DNA of 64,000 nucleotides from Bacillota bacterium (GCA_023439185.1 JAEXOR010000050.1:1-64000); one strand, 5' to 3'. Numbered from the stretch's first letter, positions 33,921 to 42,326 are shown. Program-made: numbers and translations. The notes: generated by a model from the letters alone, not told the origin.

Positions 33921-34685
33921 TTATTTATTGTTATTGCTTTGATTACCGGGCTGCACCAGCGGAATGCCCAGCCGCTTAAATTCCTCTTTGATCTTTTTGA
34001 CCACCTCAGCGGCATTGGGCGAATCCCCGTGACAGCAGATGGTATCCGCCCCGGCGTCGATCAGCTTCCCGCCGACGGTGGGTATCCGCCCGTCCCGGGC
34101 CACCATTACGGCCCGTTCGGCGACCACCGCCGGCGACCGGGGCTCCTTTTCGCGCTCCAGCACCCAGTTGCCGTCGTCGTCGTAACTCAGGTCCACCAAA
34201 ACTTCAGCGGCCACCTTAAGGCCCCTTTTCAGACCTTGCTCCCAGATTAGCGTGTTTTTCTGGACATAAATATAAAGACCGGGGTTATACATGTGCACCG
34301 CGTCCAGATACGCTTCGGCATATCTTTCGTCCTCCGCCACCATGCGGTAAAGGATGCCGTGCGGTTTCACGTGCTGCATGGTCATTTGGTTTATTTTCAA
34401 AAAAGCATCCAGCGCCCCCAGTTGATACAAAGTATCCGACTTTAATTCCTCCGGGGTAATGTCCATCCGCCGGCGCCCGAACCCCTGCTTGTCGGGCAGC
34501 CCGGTATGAGCGCCCACGGCGACCCCGTATTTTTTTGCCAGCCGCACTGTCTCATCCATCACCAGCGGGTCGCCGGCATGAAACCCGCAGGCGACGTTGG
34601 CCGAAGTGATATGCTTCATCACTTCCCCGTCGTTGCCCAGGTTGTAGCGGCCAAAACTTTCACCCATATCGACGTTGATATCCAC
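33921..34685 (-). CDS. pxpA: 5-oxoprolinase subunit A (LamB/YcsF family)
   Basis: 254 residues from GTG 34685, seven bases after GGGAGGT; an in-frame ATG 21 bp upstream is inside that ribosome binding site. The N-terminal VDINVDMGESFGRY, ITSANVACGFHAGDP and VGAHTGLPDKQGFGRR are family signatures of LamB/YcsF proteins, which have a TIM-barrel-like deacetylase fold and hold metal-binding residues. PxpA works with PxpB and PxpC in the ATP-dependent opening of 5-oxoproline (pyroglutamate) to glutamate. Operon order here is pxpB, pxpC, pxpA, then accB and accC. Confidence 0.92.
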   Translation of the reverse strand: MDINVDMGESFGRYNLGNDGEVMKHITSANVACGFHAGDPLVMDETVRLAKKYGVAVGAHTGLPDKQGFGRRRMDITPEELKSDTLYQLGALDAFLKINQMTMQHVKPHGILYRMVAEDERYAEAYLDAVHMYNPGLYIYVQKNTLIWEQGLKRGLKVAAEVLVDLSYDDDGNWVLEREKEPRSPAVVAERAVMVARDGRIPTVGGKLIDAGADTICCHGDSPNAAEVVKKIKEEFKRLGIPLVQPGNQSNNNK

Positions 34686-34743
34686 CTGGTTACCTCCCAA
34701 ACGCATTTAAGCTGCATATATAAAGCGAGTGTTCGAACTCCTA

Positions 34744-35727
34744 TTAAGCTAAGGATTTTTCGTCAAATATTGCCCGCTGCTCCCGGCGCGCCTCAACGGC
34801 CTCCTCCTGGGTGCAGGCGGCAAACCTGATAAAGTCGCGGGAGGGCGTGCCCTGGCCCACTTTCCAGAGATCCGCGTTGATCACTGATAAAACGCACATA
34901 TAGCCGCCCAGGGTGGGACCGTCCCCGATTAACAGCACCGGCGTGTTGCCGCAGATGTTCAGGGCGCCGCGCATGGCGTAGGCGTGGTCCACGATGTTGG
35001 ACGGGTGACTGCCGCCCACGCCGCCGTCCTCCCGGGCGAAGAACCCTTCTTTAAGCTCCTGCAGCCGGTAGGCGGAACGGTTGGAACTGTGCTGGATCTT
35101 AAAGGCGTTGTCAAACAGGTATTGCATTCCTTCCTCGGTGACGTAGTCGGGGCAGGTGTTCGGCCCGGGCACAGCCCTTAAGACCCATTCGCGCGCATAC
35201 TCCGGGAGCACGTCCGGCTTAATTTTCCTGCCCCCCAGGCTGTTTAAGCTTTGAGCCGGTTTGCCGAACTCCACTATGTCGCCGGCCTGCAGCTTTCGGC
35301 CCTGGTAACCGCCGTAACCGCCGAAAATGCAGGTGGATTTGCTGCCCAGGTAAACCGGTACGTCCACGCCTCCGGCCATGGCCATATAGGTCCGGAAACC
35401 AAAATCGCCGAAGTGGCTGAATTTAATTTTGTCTCCCTTGGATACGGCGACGGATTCCCACATAGGCACGGGCTGCCCGTTGACGGTGGGCCGCATATCC
35501 GTGCCGGCCAGGCCGATGACCGCATCGGCGCCGAATTCCGCTTCAAAGTAGCCGCCGGCAATTTCTATGCCCGCCTCGCCATGGGGATTGCCCACCAGCA
35601 GGTTGGCCAGTCCCAGGGCGACGTTATCCATGGCGGCGGAAGGGGCCATACCCTTGCCCAGGTAACCCAGGCGGCCCGGCCAATCTTCCACGATAACCTC
35701 GATTGCGGGGTTGATTACCTTTAACAT
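34744..35727 (-). CDS. pxpC: 5-oxoprolinase subunit C (KipA/carboxyltransferase-like)
   Basis: 327 residues, consistent with PxpC/KipA. It belongs to the AHS2 family (allophanate hydrolase subunit 2 or urea carboxylase carboxyltransferase half). Family segments include MDNVALGLANLLVGNP, the GDIVEFGKPAQ stretch and the C-terminal DGPTLGGYMCVLSVINADLWKVGQ. GGGAGG lies ten bases before the ATG. Together with PxpB it forms the KipI-KipA-like catalytic pair. The gap to pxpB is 38 bp. Because the family shares its fold with urea carboxylase carboxyltransferase domains, its pairing with accB/accC is notable. Confidence 0.92.
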   Translation of the reverse strand: MLKVINPAIEVIVEDWPGRLGYLGKGMAPSAAMDNVALGLANLLVGNPHGEAGIEIAGGYFEAEFGADAVIGLAGTDMRPTVNGQPVPMWESVAVSKGDKIKFSHFGDFGFRTYMAMAGGVDVPVYLGSKSTCIFGGYGGYQGRKLQAGDIVEFGKPAQSLNSLGGRKIKPDVLPEYAREWVLRAVPGPNTCPDYVTEEGMQYLFDNAFKIQHSSNRSAYRLQELKEGFFAREDGGVGGSHPSNIVDHAYAMRGALNICGNTPVLLIGDGPTLGGYMCVLSVINADLWKVGQGTPSRDFIRFAACTQEEAVEARREQRAIFDEKSLA

Positions 35728-35765
35728 GTATCTTTTCCTCCCATCCGGTTATTAGCTTTACAGTA

Positions 35766-36752
35766 TTAGAGTCTGGGCGCCTTTTTAGTGCCCTCCCTCT
35801 GCTTGGCCTGGAATTCCCGGGCGCCCCTCTGCACTGCCTCGGAATTATAGAACTCCAGATATTCCTTGACCGAGATCCGGCCTTCCTCGATCTGGTATTG
35901 ATAGTCGGTTTGCTCATGCACGTGCTCGAAGATGTGCAGGATTTCCTGTTCCGTAACCTCGTGGAACCGGATGCGGTCCGCAGACCGGTACAGGAACGGG
36001 CTGTCTTTAAACAGGGGATGCTTTTGGCTGAACTGGAAGATGGGAATGGTCCTGCCGAACACCTGGTAGCCGCCGCCGGTGGGGGTGGTGTAGGTGAACA
36101 CGCAGGGTCCGCCGATGCCCACCGTACCCTCGGGGGTCCAGGTCCGGGGCGGATTGTACTTGGGCACCACAATGGCGCACCGGGGGTCCATGGGCCAGAA
36201 AAACCCGCCGCCGGGCCAGAAGCCGCCGCCGCTGTTATACCAGTCCGTGCCCATAATCAGTTTTTTAACCTCGTCCACCGTGACACCGTTACACAGGGCT
36301 ATGTACTCCAGATTGTAACCGTTAATCACGTTGGGCGCGTCCGGCCTGACCTCCCTGACGTACTTTTCCACGGCTTTCTTGGTTTCACTGTCCTCAAAGG
36401 CGATGGGCAGATGAATCAGCCGTGACTCCACCACGATATCCTCGATGGACTTTACCGACTCTTCGGATTCCTTGATGGTATCGATAAGACTTTGCGGAGA
36501 AAGGACTTCCGGGTCGAAATGAAACAAATTGGTCCGGATGCCGGGGACCGTTTCAATCAAACCCCGCAGGTTTTTGGCCAGCATCAGCTCGTTAATCACC
36601 TGGATCCGAAATGAGTCCTGCAGGTTGGCCCGCTGCTCACGGCCGTACTCCACCTGCAGAAAGCCGTCGCCCGCCTGCCTGAACAGCACCTCCAGCCGGG
36701 ATTCGGTGGCCGGCAAAGTGTCCAAAACAACATCGCAAAATGACAGCGCCAT
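35766..36752 (-). CDS. pxpB: 5-oxoprolinase subunit B (KipI/AHS1 family, extended)
   Basis: 328 residues, about 90 longer than the usual PxpB (about 240). The family core is complete and includes GGFWPGGGFFWPMDPRCAIVVPKYNPP followed by TWTPEGTVGIGGPCVFTYTTPTGGGYQVFGRT, the AHS1 substrate loop region. The extra length is partly an N-terminal beta-alpha segment and partly the C-terminal EYLEFYNSEAVQRGAREFQAKQREG tail seen in urea carboxylase-like proteins. It is the first gene of the operon, with GGAGGT before its ATG at 36752. PxpB and PxpC form the enzyme that acts on 5-oxoproline with PxpA. Confidence 0.9.
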   Translation of the reverse strand: MALSFCDVVLDTLPATESRLEVLFRQAGDGFLQVEYGREQRANLQDSFRIQVINELMLAKNLRGLIETVPGIRTNLFHFDPEVLSPQSLIDTIKESEESVKSIEDIVVESRLIHLPIAFEDSETKKAVEKYVREVRPDAPNVINGYNLEYIALCNGVTVDEVKKLIMGTDWYNSGGGFWPGGGFFWPMDPRCAIVVPKYNPPRTWTPEGTVGIGGPCVFTYTTPTGGGYQVFGRTIPIFQFSQKHPLFKDSPFLYRSADRIRFHEVTEQEILHIFEHVHEQTDYQYQIEEGRISVKEYLEFYNSEAVQRGAREFQAKQREGTKKAPRL

Positions 36753-36834
36753 TTTTTTACCTCCATTTCAATCTTATTTAGCATACTGAATGCTCAATTG
36801 GTAAGACAGCTTGGCATCATCCCCCCTTAAGTGT

Positions 36835-36945
36835 AAAAAAAGGCCTCACGGAAACTGCGTTCCGAAAGGCCACTTTGCCTGTGTCCGCCATTGGACTGTC
36901 CTCGTTTGGTTGTTGGTATAATCTCCGTACACTGTGCCTGTAATT
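36835..36945 (-). promoter_or_regulatory. Structured leader with terminator before pxp operon
   Basis: Minus strand: GGCCT and CGGAA pair with TTCCG and AGGCC (36842-36846/36867-36871 and 36849-36853/36860-36864), followed by seven T (36835-36841). The terminator is 82 bp before pxpB with no gene ending before it on this strand. Immediately upstream lie further pairable segments (GTCC/GGAC near 36890 and ACGAGGAC), so a leader RNA controls read-through, possibly by sensing a metabolite. No known riboswitch class was recognised. The remaining 5' part of the 363-bp gap holds nothing I can name. Confidence 0.6.
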
Positions 36946-37066
36946 TGGCCGGCCGATCTGGAATAATTACAGCATAACTGTAATATACGCCAATGTAATT
37001 GTATTATAAATGCAATATTTTGTTTGTGCAACTGTTTTTTGAATTATTTATAAAATAAAATTTTAG

Positions 37067-37104
37067 CACCCCTGAAGGCCGGCGGCTTTCAGGGGTGCTT
37101 TTAT
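37067..37104. terminator. Terminator-like repeat, second copy
   Basis: AGCACCCCTGAA (37067-37078) pairs with TTCAGGGGTGCT (37090-37101) around GGCCGGCGGC. It is nearly the same as 31110-31149, with TTTTATATT on the plus side and an A/T tract on the minus side, where it would end the lipoprotein transcript. Confidence 0.65.
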
Positions 37105-37115
37105 ATTCAATGGTG

Positions 37116-37799
37116 TTAATCACCTACTACCAGTGGTTCCTGCTGATTCTGTCCGCTTGTTTCGTTATTTTCCGCCGGCGTTTGCTCCTGGGGTTGTTTT
37201 ACCTCGGGGGCAGCCGGAGTTTGCTTCGGCTGAGTAGGCGGAGTCTTGACGGACGGAGCCGGAGCCGGCTGAGTTGACGGTGTGGCCGCCGGTGACGGCG
37301 CAGCCTGCGTCTTGTTCTCTTCCGCTTTCTCCTCTGCTTCCTCTTCCGCTTCCATCTCTTCAAAACCGATCCCGTTAATGGACTTGTCCGTATCTTCCAA
37401 TCTGAAGACCATCATCTTGGCTGCGCTTTTGTCGTCCTTTTTCTCCTCCGCGTCAACAGTCCCCTCATCCAGGTACACGTCCAGCCAGAGAAAATCCTGC
37501 ACGGGCACCCTCTGGATTACCTTGTTTACCTTAACGGCCCCCCCGTCGTCGTCGGGGTTTAATAATATGTAGCTGTTGTTATTGTCCATGGCCCAGACAT
37601 ACATCTGCCTGCCCTCCATGGCGGCCGCCACCTTCTGGACGGACGCAGGCGTGTCGCTAAGGTCCACCTGGCTGAACCCAATGGTGGACTCCTGGGGAAT
37701 CAACTTGGCCTCCGGTTGCGGGGCCGGCTTCTTTTGGGCATTGCAGCCGAAAAGAATTAACGTGGATAGAACCAAAACAAGAACTGCGGCTCGTTTCAC
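37116..37799 (-). CDS. Lipoprotein of unknown function
   Basis: 227 residues, GTG start at 37799 with AGGAGGT eight bases upstream. A lipoprotein signal (about 1-19) ends in the lipobox ILFGC, then charged linker. The globular part (about 35-145) has GRQMYVWAMDNNNSYILLNPDDDGGAVKVNKVIQRVP-type strands. The rest is low complexity: Glu-rich (about 150-165) then Pro/Ala/Thr/Gln-rich to the end, likely a wall-spanning region. I do not recognise a family; it would be anchored to the outer face of the membrane. Confidence 0.7.
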   Translation of the reverse strand: MKRAAVLVLVLSTLILFGCNAQKKPAPQPEAKLIPQESTIGFSQVDLSDTPASVQKVAAAMEGRQMYVWAMDNNNSYILLNPDDDGGAVKVNKVIQRVPVQDFLWLDVYLDEGTVDAEEKKDDKSAAKMMVFRLEDTDKSINGIGFEEMEAEEEAEEKAEENKTQAAPSPAATPSTQPAPAPSVKTPPTQPKQTPAAPEVKQPQEQTPAENNETSGQNQQEPLVVGD

Positions 37800-37848
37800 C
37801 CTGATACCTCCTGTTTTTTGTTCTATCTTTTGTTAAAACGCACAGCTT

Positions 37849-39129
37849 TTATGCAACGGCGCCCCCTGTTTTTTGGAATTTTTCTTTGTCGGAAACCTGC
37901 CTGACCACCAGCCCGCTTCCCGCCAGCAGGACTATGGAGACTACAAATATCATGGTATAAGAGCCGGTAAGGTCGTACAACACGCCGGGCACAAAGGAAC
38001 CCAGGGCCGCGCCCAACTGGTGGCTCACCGACACAAAACCGAAAACGGCGCCGATGGAATACTGTTTGAACAAATAAGCGCACATGGTACTGGTGGGCGC
38101 GATGGAGGCCATCTCCGTAGCTCCGTACAGCACGGCAAAGACATATAAAAGCACCGGGTTATCGGCGGTTAAAACCAGGATGAACATAACCCCGCGAATC
38201 CAATAAATCATGCCCAGCAGTTTGCCGCTGTCCAATTTGTCGGAAAGGTACCCGGTGCCAATGGTGCCCACAATATTAAAGGAGGCGATAATGGCCATGA
38301 CCGTGCCGATGACCACCACGGAAAAATCCTTCCCGGAGGCAAAGGGGATGAAATGAGTGCCGATTAGTCCCACATCCGTGAACCCGCATATAAAATACGG
38401 TATGGCCAGCAGCCAGAAAGCCCGCTCCTTCATCACGGCAAAAATCGAGTCGCCGTTAATTATCTTACCGGACGAAACCGCGGCCTGTGCCGCCGCGGCC
38501 TCCTCGGTTACCCCGTACGGCCTTAAACCCATGTCCGCGGGTTTTGACCGTACAAATAGATAACAAATCGGCAGAACAACCAGCGCGATAATAACACTAA
38601 AAACCAGCATACAAAGCCGCCAGTCATACTGCGCAATTAAAAAAAGCGACGTCGGCGTGATCACAAGCTGCCCCGCCGCCATGCCCGAAAGCACCATACC
38701 CATGGCCAGGCCTCTTTTTTCAACAAACCAGTGCGCCACAATGGCGCTGGCCGTCACATTGGAACTGCCGGCCATGCCGATGGAGGCCACAATCCCGTAC
38801 AGGATCGCCACCTGCCACAACTGATCGGCCATACTGGCTAATATAAGGGCTGTCCCGGACATCAACAAACTGACCGCTAAAACAAGCCTGGCGCCGTATT
38901 TGTCACCCAGCTTTCCGGCAATAGGTTGAAAGGTGGCATAAGTGATTAAACTTAACATGGAAATAAAGGTCACCGTGGTCCGGCTGATGGCGAACTCCTC
39001 TTCCCAGGGGATCACATAGGCGCCGAAGGAGGCCCGGACCCCAAAGGTCGCAAAAAGCCCCAAAAAGGTAAAACCAAGCACCACCCAGCCATAAAAAAAA
39101 GGTAATTGTCTTAACCTTGATGATAGAAT
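37849..39129 (-). CDS. MFS transporter (oxalate:formate antiporter-like), probable ATT/ATC start
   Basis: Open frame with 12 TM helices. The first in-frame GTG (39084) begins inside helix 1 and has no ribosome binding site. The family N-terminus LPFFYGWVVLGFTFL is encoded upstream, and the clear site AGGAGGG (39137-39143) precedes only ATC 39132 and ATT 39129 in frame. Start at 39129 gives 426 residues. Family features: GKLGDKYGARLVL loop, a RGLAMGMVLSGMAAGQ helix, and a second-half RSKPADMG linker. Likely carries a carboxylate; the substrate is unknown. The unusual start may instead reflect a sequence error. Confidence 0.8.
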   Translation of the reverse strand: MLSSRLRQLPFFYGWVVLGFTFLGLFATFGVRASFGAYVIPWEEEFAISRTTVTFISMLSLITYATFQPIAGKLGDKYGARLVLAVSLLMSGTALILASMADQLWQVAILYGIVASIGMAGSSNVTASAIVAHWFVEKRGLAMGMVLSGMAAGQLVITPTSLFLIAQYDWRLCMLVFSVIIALVVLPICYLFVRSKPADMGLRPYGVTEEAAAAQAAVSSGKIINGDSIFAVMKERAFWLLAIPYFICGFTDVGLIGTHFIPFASGKDFSVVVIGTVMAIIASFNIVGTIGTGYLSDKLDSGKLLGMIYWIRGVMFILVLTADNPVLLYVFAVLYGATEMASIAPTSTMCAYLFKQYSIGAVFGFVSVSHQLGAALGSFVPGVLYDLTGSYTMIFVVSIVLLAGSGLVVRQVSDKEKFQKTGGAVA

Positions 39130-39173
39130 GATGATTCCCTCCTAACACATCATTAACCGGTAAGCATAAATAA

Positions 39174-39195
39174 TGCCGGGTTAATAGCCCAGCAC
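39174..39195. repeat. Palindromic repeat, copy 1
   Basis: TGCCGGGTTAATAGCCCAGCAC differs at four positions from the copy at 44765-44786. GCCGGGTTAATAGCCCAGC can fold. It lies at the left edge of the accessory island. Confidence 0.6.
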
Positions 39196-39245
39196 CTATT
39201 ATTGATGTTTTCTTCTTATACCACATTTAATAATGCGCCATTTCC

Positions 39246-39479
39246 TTATCCCGCAAATCCCCATCGTTGCCCCCACCCTTCTGCTGAAACTTTAGTAACA
39301 AGGGGTCGCTTGTAACCCTTATCACGGGCGGATGTAAGCGCACCAATAAATATATCACCACTGCTTACCACACTTTGATCGGCAATGGCAATCCATTGAT
39401 TACTATATTTCTTTTTAAGTACATCAAAGTTTTTCTGGAACCATTCAAAATCCTTGTTAATAACAAGTTTTGGCTTCAT
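39246..39479 (-). CDS. DUF5678-like small protein
   Basis: 77 residues. The stretch EWFQKNFDVLKKKYSNQWIAIADQSVVSSGD matches the short DUF5678 pattern (Trp-Phe...Lys-Lys-Tyr...Trp-Ile-Ala-Ile), often found with retroviral-type aspartyl protease genes, which I do not see here. Function is unknown. It stands alone upstream of a DUF4276/ATPase pair on the same strand. Confidence 0.6.
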   Translation of the reverse strand: MKPKLVINKDFEWFQKNFDVLKKKYSNQWIAIADQSVVSSGDIFIGALTSARDKGYKRPLVTKVSAEGWGQRWGFAG

Positions 39480-39605
39480 AGGAAACAGCCCCTTTGAGTT
39501 ATAATTGTATCATACATTCTATTGAGAAAATTTTCAATCAATTTGTCTAAAGCTCAACATTCTTCTGCTATAATTGCAACTTAACCTTTTCAATTTAATG
39601 TCTCT

Positions 39606-40160
39606 CTACCTACCGGCTATACGCAATACTCCCTCTAAAAAAACATGAAAGCTATTTGATAAATTTCTGTCTCTATCAATATGCTGAGCAATTGACCTGG
39701 CTCCTTGCAACTTTTGGTATTCCGGGATCAATTTTTTTAATTCCTCCGCCGCATTGGCGATACTATCGGGGTTACGGTATTTCCTTTTCCCTTGCAACCT
39801 TATTATAGAAGGCTTATTATAAGCAGCGGCAACTGCAACCAAATCCCCAAGAAACCATGATTCCAATTCATTGCAAACGATTCGCACCACAGAGTCCGCC
39901 CTGCCGCTCCGTGTACAAATACTAATCAACTCGTCTTTTATTCTGTGACAATCCCCACCGTCCTGATCCCTGACAATAATAAAGCGCACTCCCGGCTCTT
40001 TCCATGCGCGAAGTTTACGGGTAATTGATTTTTCCAAATCTTGCTTTCCTTCATGGGGTACCGTCTTAAAATACACTCCCTGCGGGAGCAGTTTAGGCAG
40101 AAATATATCAAGCAATTCCTTCATAGAAGGCTCTTCCAACATAAATACGATCTTATTCAT
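39606..40160 (-). CDS. DUF4276 family protein (TOPRIM-like)
   Basis: 184 residues. A conserved acidic start (FMLEEPSMKELLDIF) and the RDQDGGD segment near 66 are the Glu and Asp-x-Asp positions of a TOPRIM-like fold; ELESWFLGD lies further on. DUF4276 proteins are recurrently encoded beside OLD/RecF-like ATPases. The ATG overlaps the TGA of the ATPase gene (ATGA at 40157-40160), so the two are co-translated. This architecture resembles ATPase-TOPRIM defence pairs (such as PARIS or OLD systems), which cut nucleic acid when triggered. The anti-phage role is inference. Confidence 0.72.
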   Translation of the reverse strand: MNKIVFMLEEPSMKELLDIFLPKLLPQGVYFKTVPHEGKQDLEKSITRKLRAWKEPGVRFIIVRDQDGGDCHRIKDELISICTRSGRADSVVRIVCNELESWFLGDLVAVAAAYNKPSIIRLQGKRKYRNPDSIANAAEELKKLIPEYQKLQGARSIAQHIDRDRNLSNSFHVFLEGVLRIAGR

Positions 40161-41338
40161 CGTGGCCCGGCTCCTTCAAAGAATCCCTGTTTCCACAACG
40201 AACCGGGCAAATCCCCCTCCGCAACAAGGTCTTTTACCAATTTATTCCCAGAAGCCCTCTGGATAACGCTAAAGCCTTCTTGTTTAGTCAGCCAAAACAG
40301 TTCGGATATATCTACGCCATTGACGAAATCCGGTGAATGGGTAGATATGAATACCTGACAGCCCCTTTCGCTATAGCTTCTAAATTCCTCCGCCAACTCG
40401 TATAAAAGTTCCGGATGCAACTGATTTTCAGGCTCTTCTATGCAAAGTAAAGGGTGCGGATTCGGATCATGCAAAAGCAATAAGTAAGCAAACATTTTTA
40501 TTGTTCCGTCGGAAACATAGCGGGCAATAAAAGGATCCTTAAATGAACCGTCCTGAAAGCGCAATACTATCCTTCCGTCAGCAGTCTCGGTGGCCTGAAC
40601 ATCTTTAACACCAGGCACTCTCCGGGACATTTTAGCCAATATTTCCTGAAACCGTTCATTATAGTGTTCATACATGAACTTTGCCACAAGGGGCAGATTC
40701 TTTCCAGTGGGTGATAAATGTTCGCTGTAACCGGCATCTTGACTCGACCTGGCCGCCTGAATATGAAAATCCATAACATGCCAGCCTTCAATTAAACGGC
40801 GAAAAGCGGCAATCTGAGGAAATTTCTGAAACTGCCCCAATCCTTTAATAGCAAGTATATCTGGTGAATCCAGTTTCTGTTCTTCACGTATCGGTTTAGC
40901 ATCAGGCCGGCCATAATCCGTTTCATTAACAATAGCCACCCCCGCGCCTTCAGAGAAATCCAGGAAATGCCACGGCTGACCATTTTGACCACGGCGATAT
41001 TTTAGAACCTCCCGCTTAACAACAGGCATTCCTTTATTATCAGTGCCTATCTTTAACTCATAGGTAACCGCCGGGTCACCGGGCTTGGGACGAAATTTAA
41101 CGGCAAACTCAATCGGCCCCTTTTCGCCTCTGGAAACCACTTCTTTATAACTGCCGCGCTTGGTAATGGCTGCCCTCACATTATCAATCAGCGCATCGTG
41201 CAAAAAACCAAAAACATCAAACAAAGTGGATTTCCCGGAACCATTGGCGCCCAGAAAAACCGCCATGTTAGGTAAATCCATAACGGTTATATCCCGAAAA
41301 ACTTTGTAATTTTTTATAGTCAGGGATTCAATTTTCAT
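40157..41338 (-). CDS. AAA family (RecF/OLD-like) ATPase
   Basis: 393 residues from the ATG at 41338, eight bases after AGGGG; the longer reading begins in an unsupported TTG-type start. The N-terminus IESLTIKNYKVF and Walker A LGANGSGKST (near 30-39) are SMC/RecF-like. The C-terminus has signature-helix and Walker B LLCIEEPENQLHPELL plus the His-type switch FISTHSPDF. This is the ABC-type head used by OLD nucleases and PARIS AriA. It is paired by overlap with the TOPRIM-like DUF4276 gene, so it may activate that nuclease. It is in the accessory island, next to EFR1 and DUF1848 genes. Confidence 0.85.
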   Translation of the reverse strand: MKIESLTIKNYKVFRDITVMDLPNMAVFLGANGSGKSTLFDVFGFLHDALIDNVRAAITKRGSYKEVVSRGEKGPIEFAVKFRPKPGDPAVTYELKIGTDNKGMPVVKREVLKYRRGQNGQPWHFLDFSEGAGVAIVNETDYGRPDAKPIREEQKLDSPDILAIKGLGQFQKFPQIAAFRRLIEGWHVMDFHIQAARSSQDAGYSEHLSPTGKNLPLVAKFMYEHYNERFQEILAKMSRRVPGVKDVQATETADGRIVLRFQDGSFKDPFIARYVSDGTIKMFAYLLLLHDPNPHPLLCIEEPENQLHPELLYELAEEFRSYSERGCQVFISTHSPDFVNGVDISELFWLTKQEGFSVIQRASGNKLVKDLVAEGDLPGSLWKQGFFEGAGPR

Positions 41339-41528
41339 ATAGATTCCCCTTGCCTTTATTTGTATATTGTTACCATAATACAAATTTAACACTCGGATTG
41401 AGTTTAATCAATAATTCCGGAATAACCCAGATTCGTTCATGAAGATCTTTCTCGAAGATCGTAGCGTACAATCTTCAACTCCCACTCATGAATCTGAAAC
41501 CAAAGTAGATATCTTCGCTCCTGCCCAA

Positions 41529-42326
41529 TTAAAAGAAAAATTCGGGCTCCTTTCGCTCCTGACACATTTGATTCAGACGCAAGGCAACATCCCTGATCTT
41601 ACCTGTTTTCACTGTCAGGGCGTTTTCGGGACAATTTTTAATGCAAGCGCAGCATAAGATGCATTTTTTATGTTCAACCAAAACACTATTTTCTAATTCG
41701 ATAGCGCCGGCAGGACACCCCTGTGCGCAAACTCCGCATAGCGAACACTGCTCATTGACTGCTATAAAATCAACGACCCAGGACTTAAATTCCCTGTGGG
41801 GGTAGCTGCCGGGCACAGTAATTTCTGAAACATGATCGACAGATTCAACAGACAATAGTTTTTGATTGACTTTTTCCCCAAATAACTCCGCATGGTTTAT
41901 ATCATCCATATCAGGACGATCTGCGGCAATTGGTATTTTAACACTGGAAAAGGAGTGTTCCCCAATAAAAGCGGCGCAGGCAATAGGCACACAATCGCAT
42001 TCTACCAAGGTGTCTTTAAGTTCGAGCAGCGCGTCATCAAATTCTCGATTACCATAAACGACGACGCATACCGCAGGCGTACGGTTGGCTTTAATCGTAC
42101 GCAGCCAGTCAATGGCCACCACCGGAACCCTGCCGCCGTATACCGGCACGCCGACAACAAGCAGCTCATTTTCTGATGCTTGCAGTTGCTTTTTCCTTGC
42201 CTCAGGTTTGGTGACATCTACCTCTTCCACATGGTCCTGGTTAAACCTGCGGGCAATTCCTTGGATAATTGTTTCTGTTGTTCCTGTAGGCGAAAAATAA
42301 ACGAGTTTTAATGATTGTATTTCCAT
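41529..42326 (-). CDS. EFR1-type ferredoxin (flavodoxin plus two 4Fe-4S)
   Basis: 265 residues from the ATG at 42326, preceded by GAGGGGG; a longer in-frame reading starts upstream. A flavodoxin-like N-terminal part (LVYFSPTGTTETII) binds FMN. A C-terminal bacterial ferredoxin (about 195-250) has two CxxCxxCxxxCP clusters (CSLCGVCAQGCP and CILCCACIKNCP). Such fused proteins move electrons between flavin and Fe-S in anaerobes. Next to it is the DUF1848 gene, whose own C-terminal cysteines suggest a shared redox function. A decayed copy of the C-terminal two-thirds lies at 49500-49962. Confidence 0.88.
   Translation of the reverse strand: MEIQSLKLVYFSPTGTTETIIQGIARRFNQDHVEEVDVTKPEARKKQLQASENELLVVGVPVYGGRVPVVAIDWLRTIKANRTPAVCVVVYGNREFDDALLELKDTLVECDCVPIACAAFIGEHSFSSVKIPIAADRPDMDDINHAELFGEKVNQKLLSVESVDHVSEITVPGSYPHREFKSWVVDFIAVNEQCSLCGVCAQGCPAGAIELENSVLVEHKKCILCCACIKNCPENALTVKTGKIRDVALRLNQMCQERKEPEFFF

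Noticed and set aside
36846..37031. 61-codon frame upstream of pxpB
   Set aside because: It overlaps the terminator-bearing leader and has no clear ribosome site; kept only as a possible leader peptide.
39606..41338. Naming the ATPase pair as PARIS
   Set aside because: The partner looks like DUF4276, not DUF4435, and no profile search could be run.
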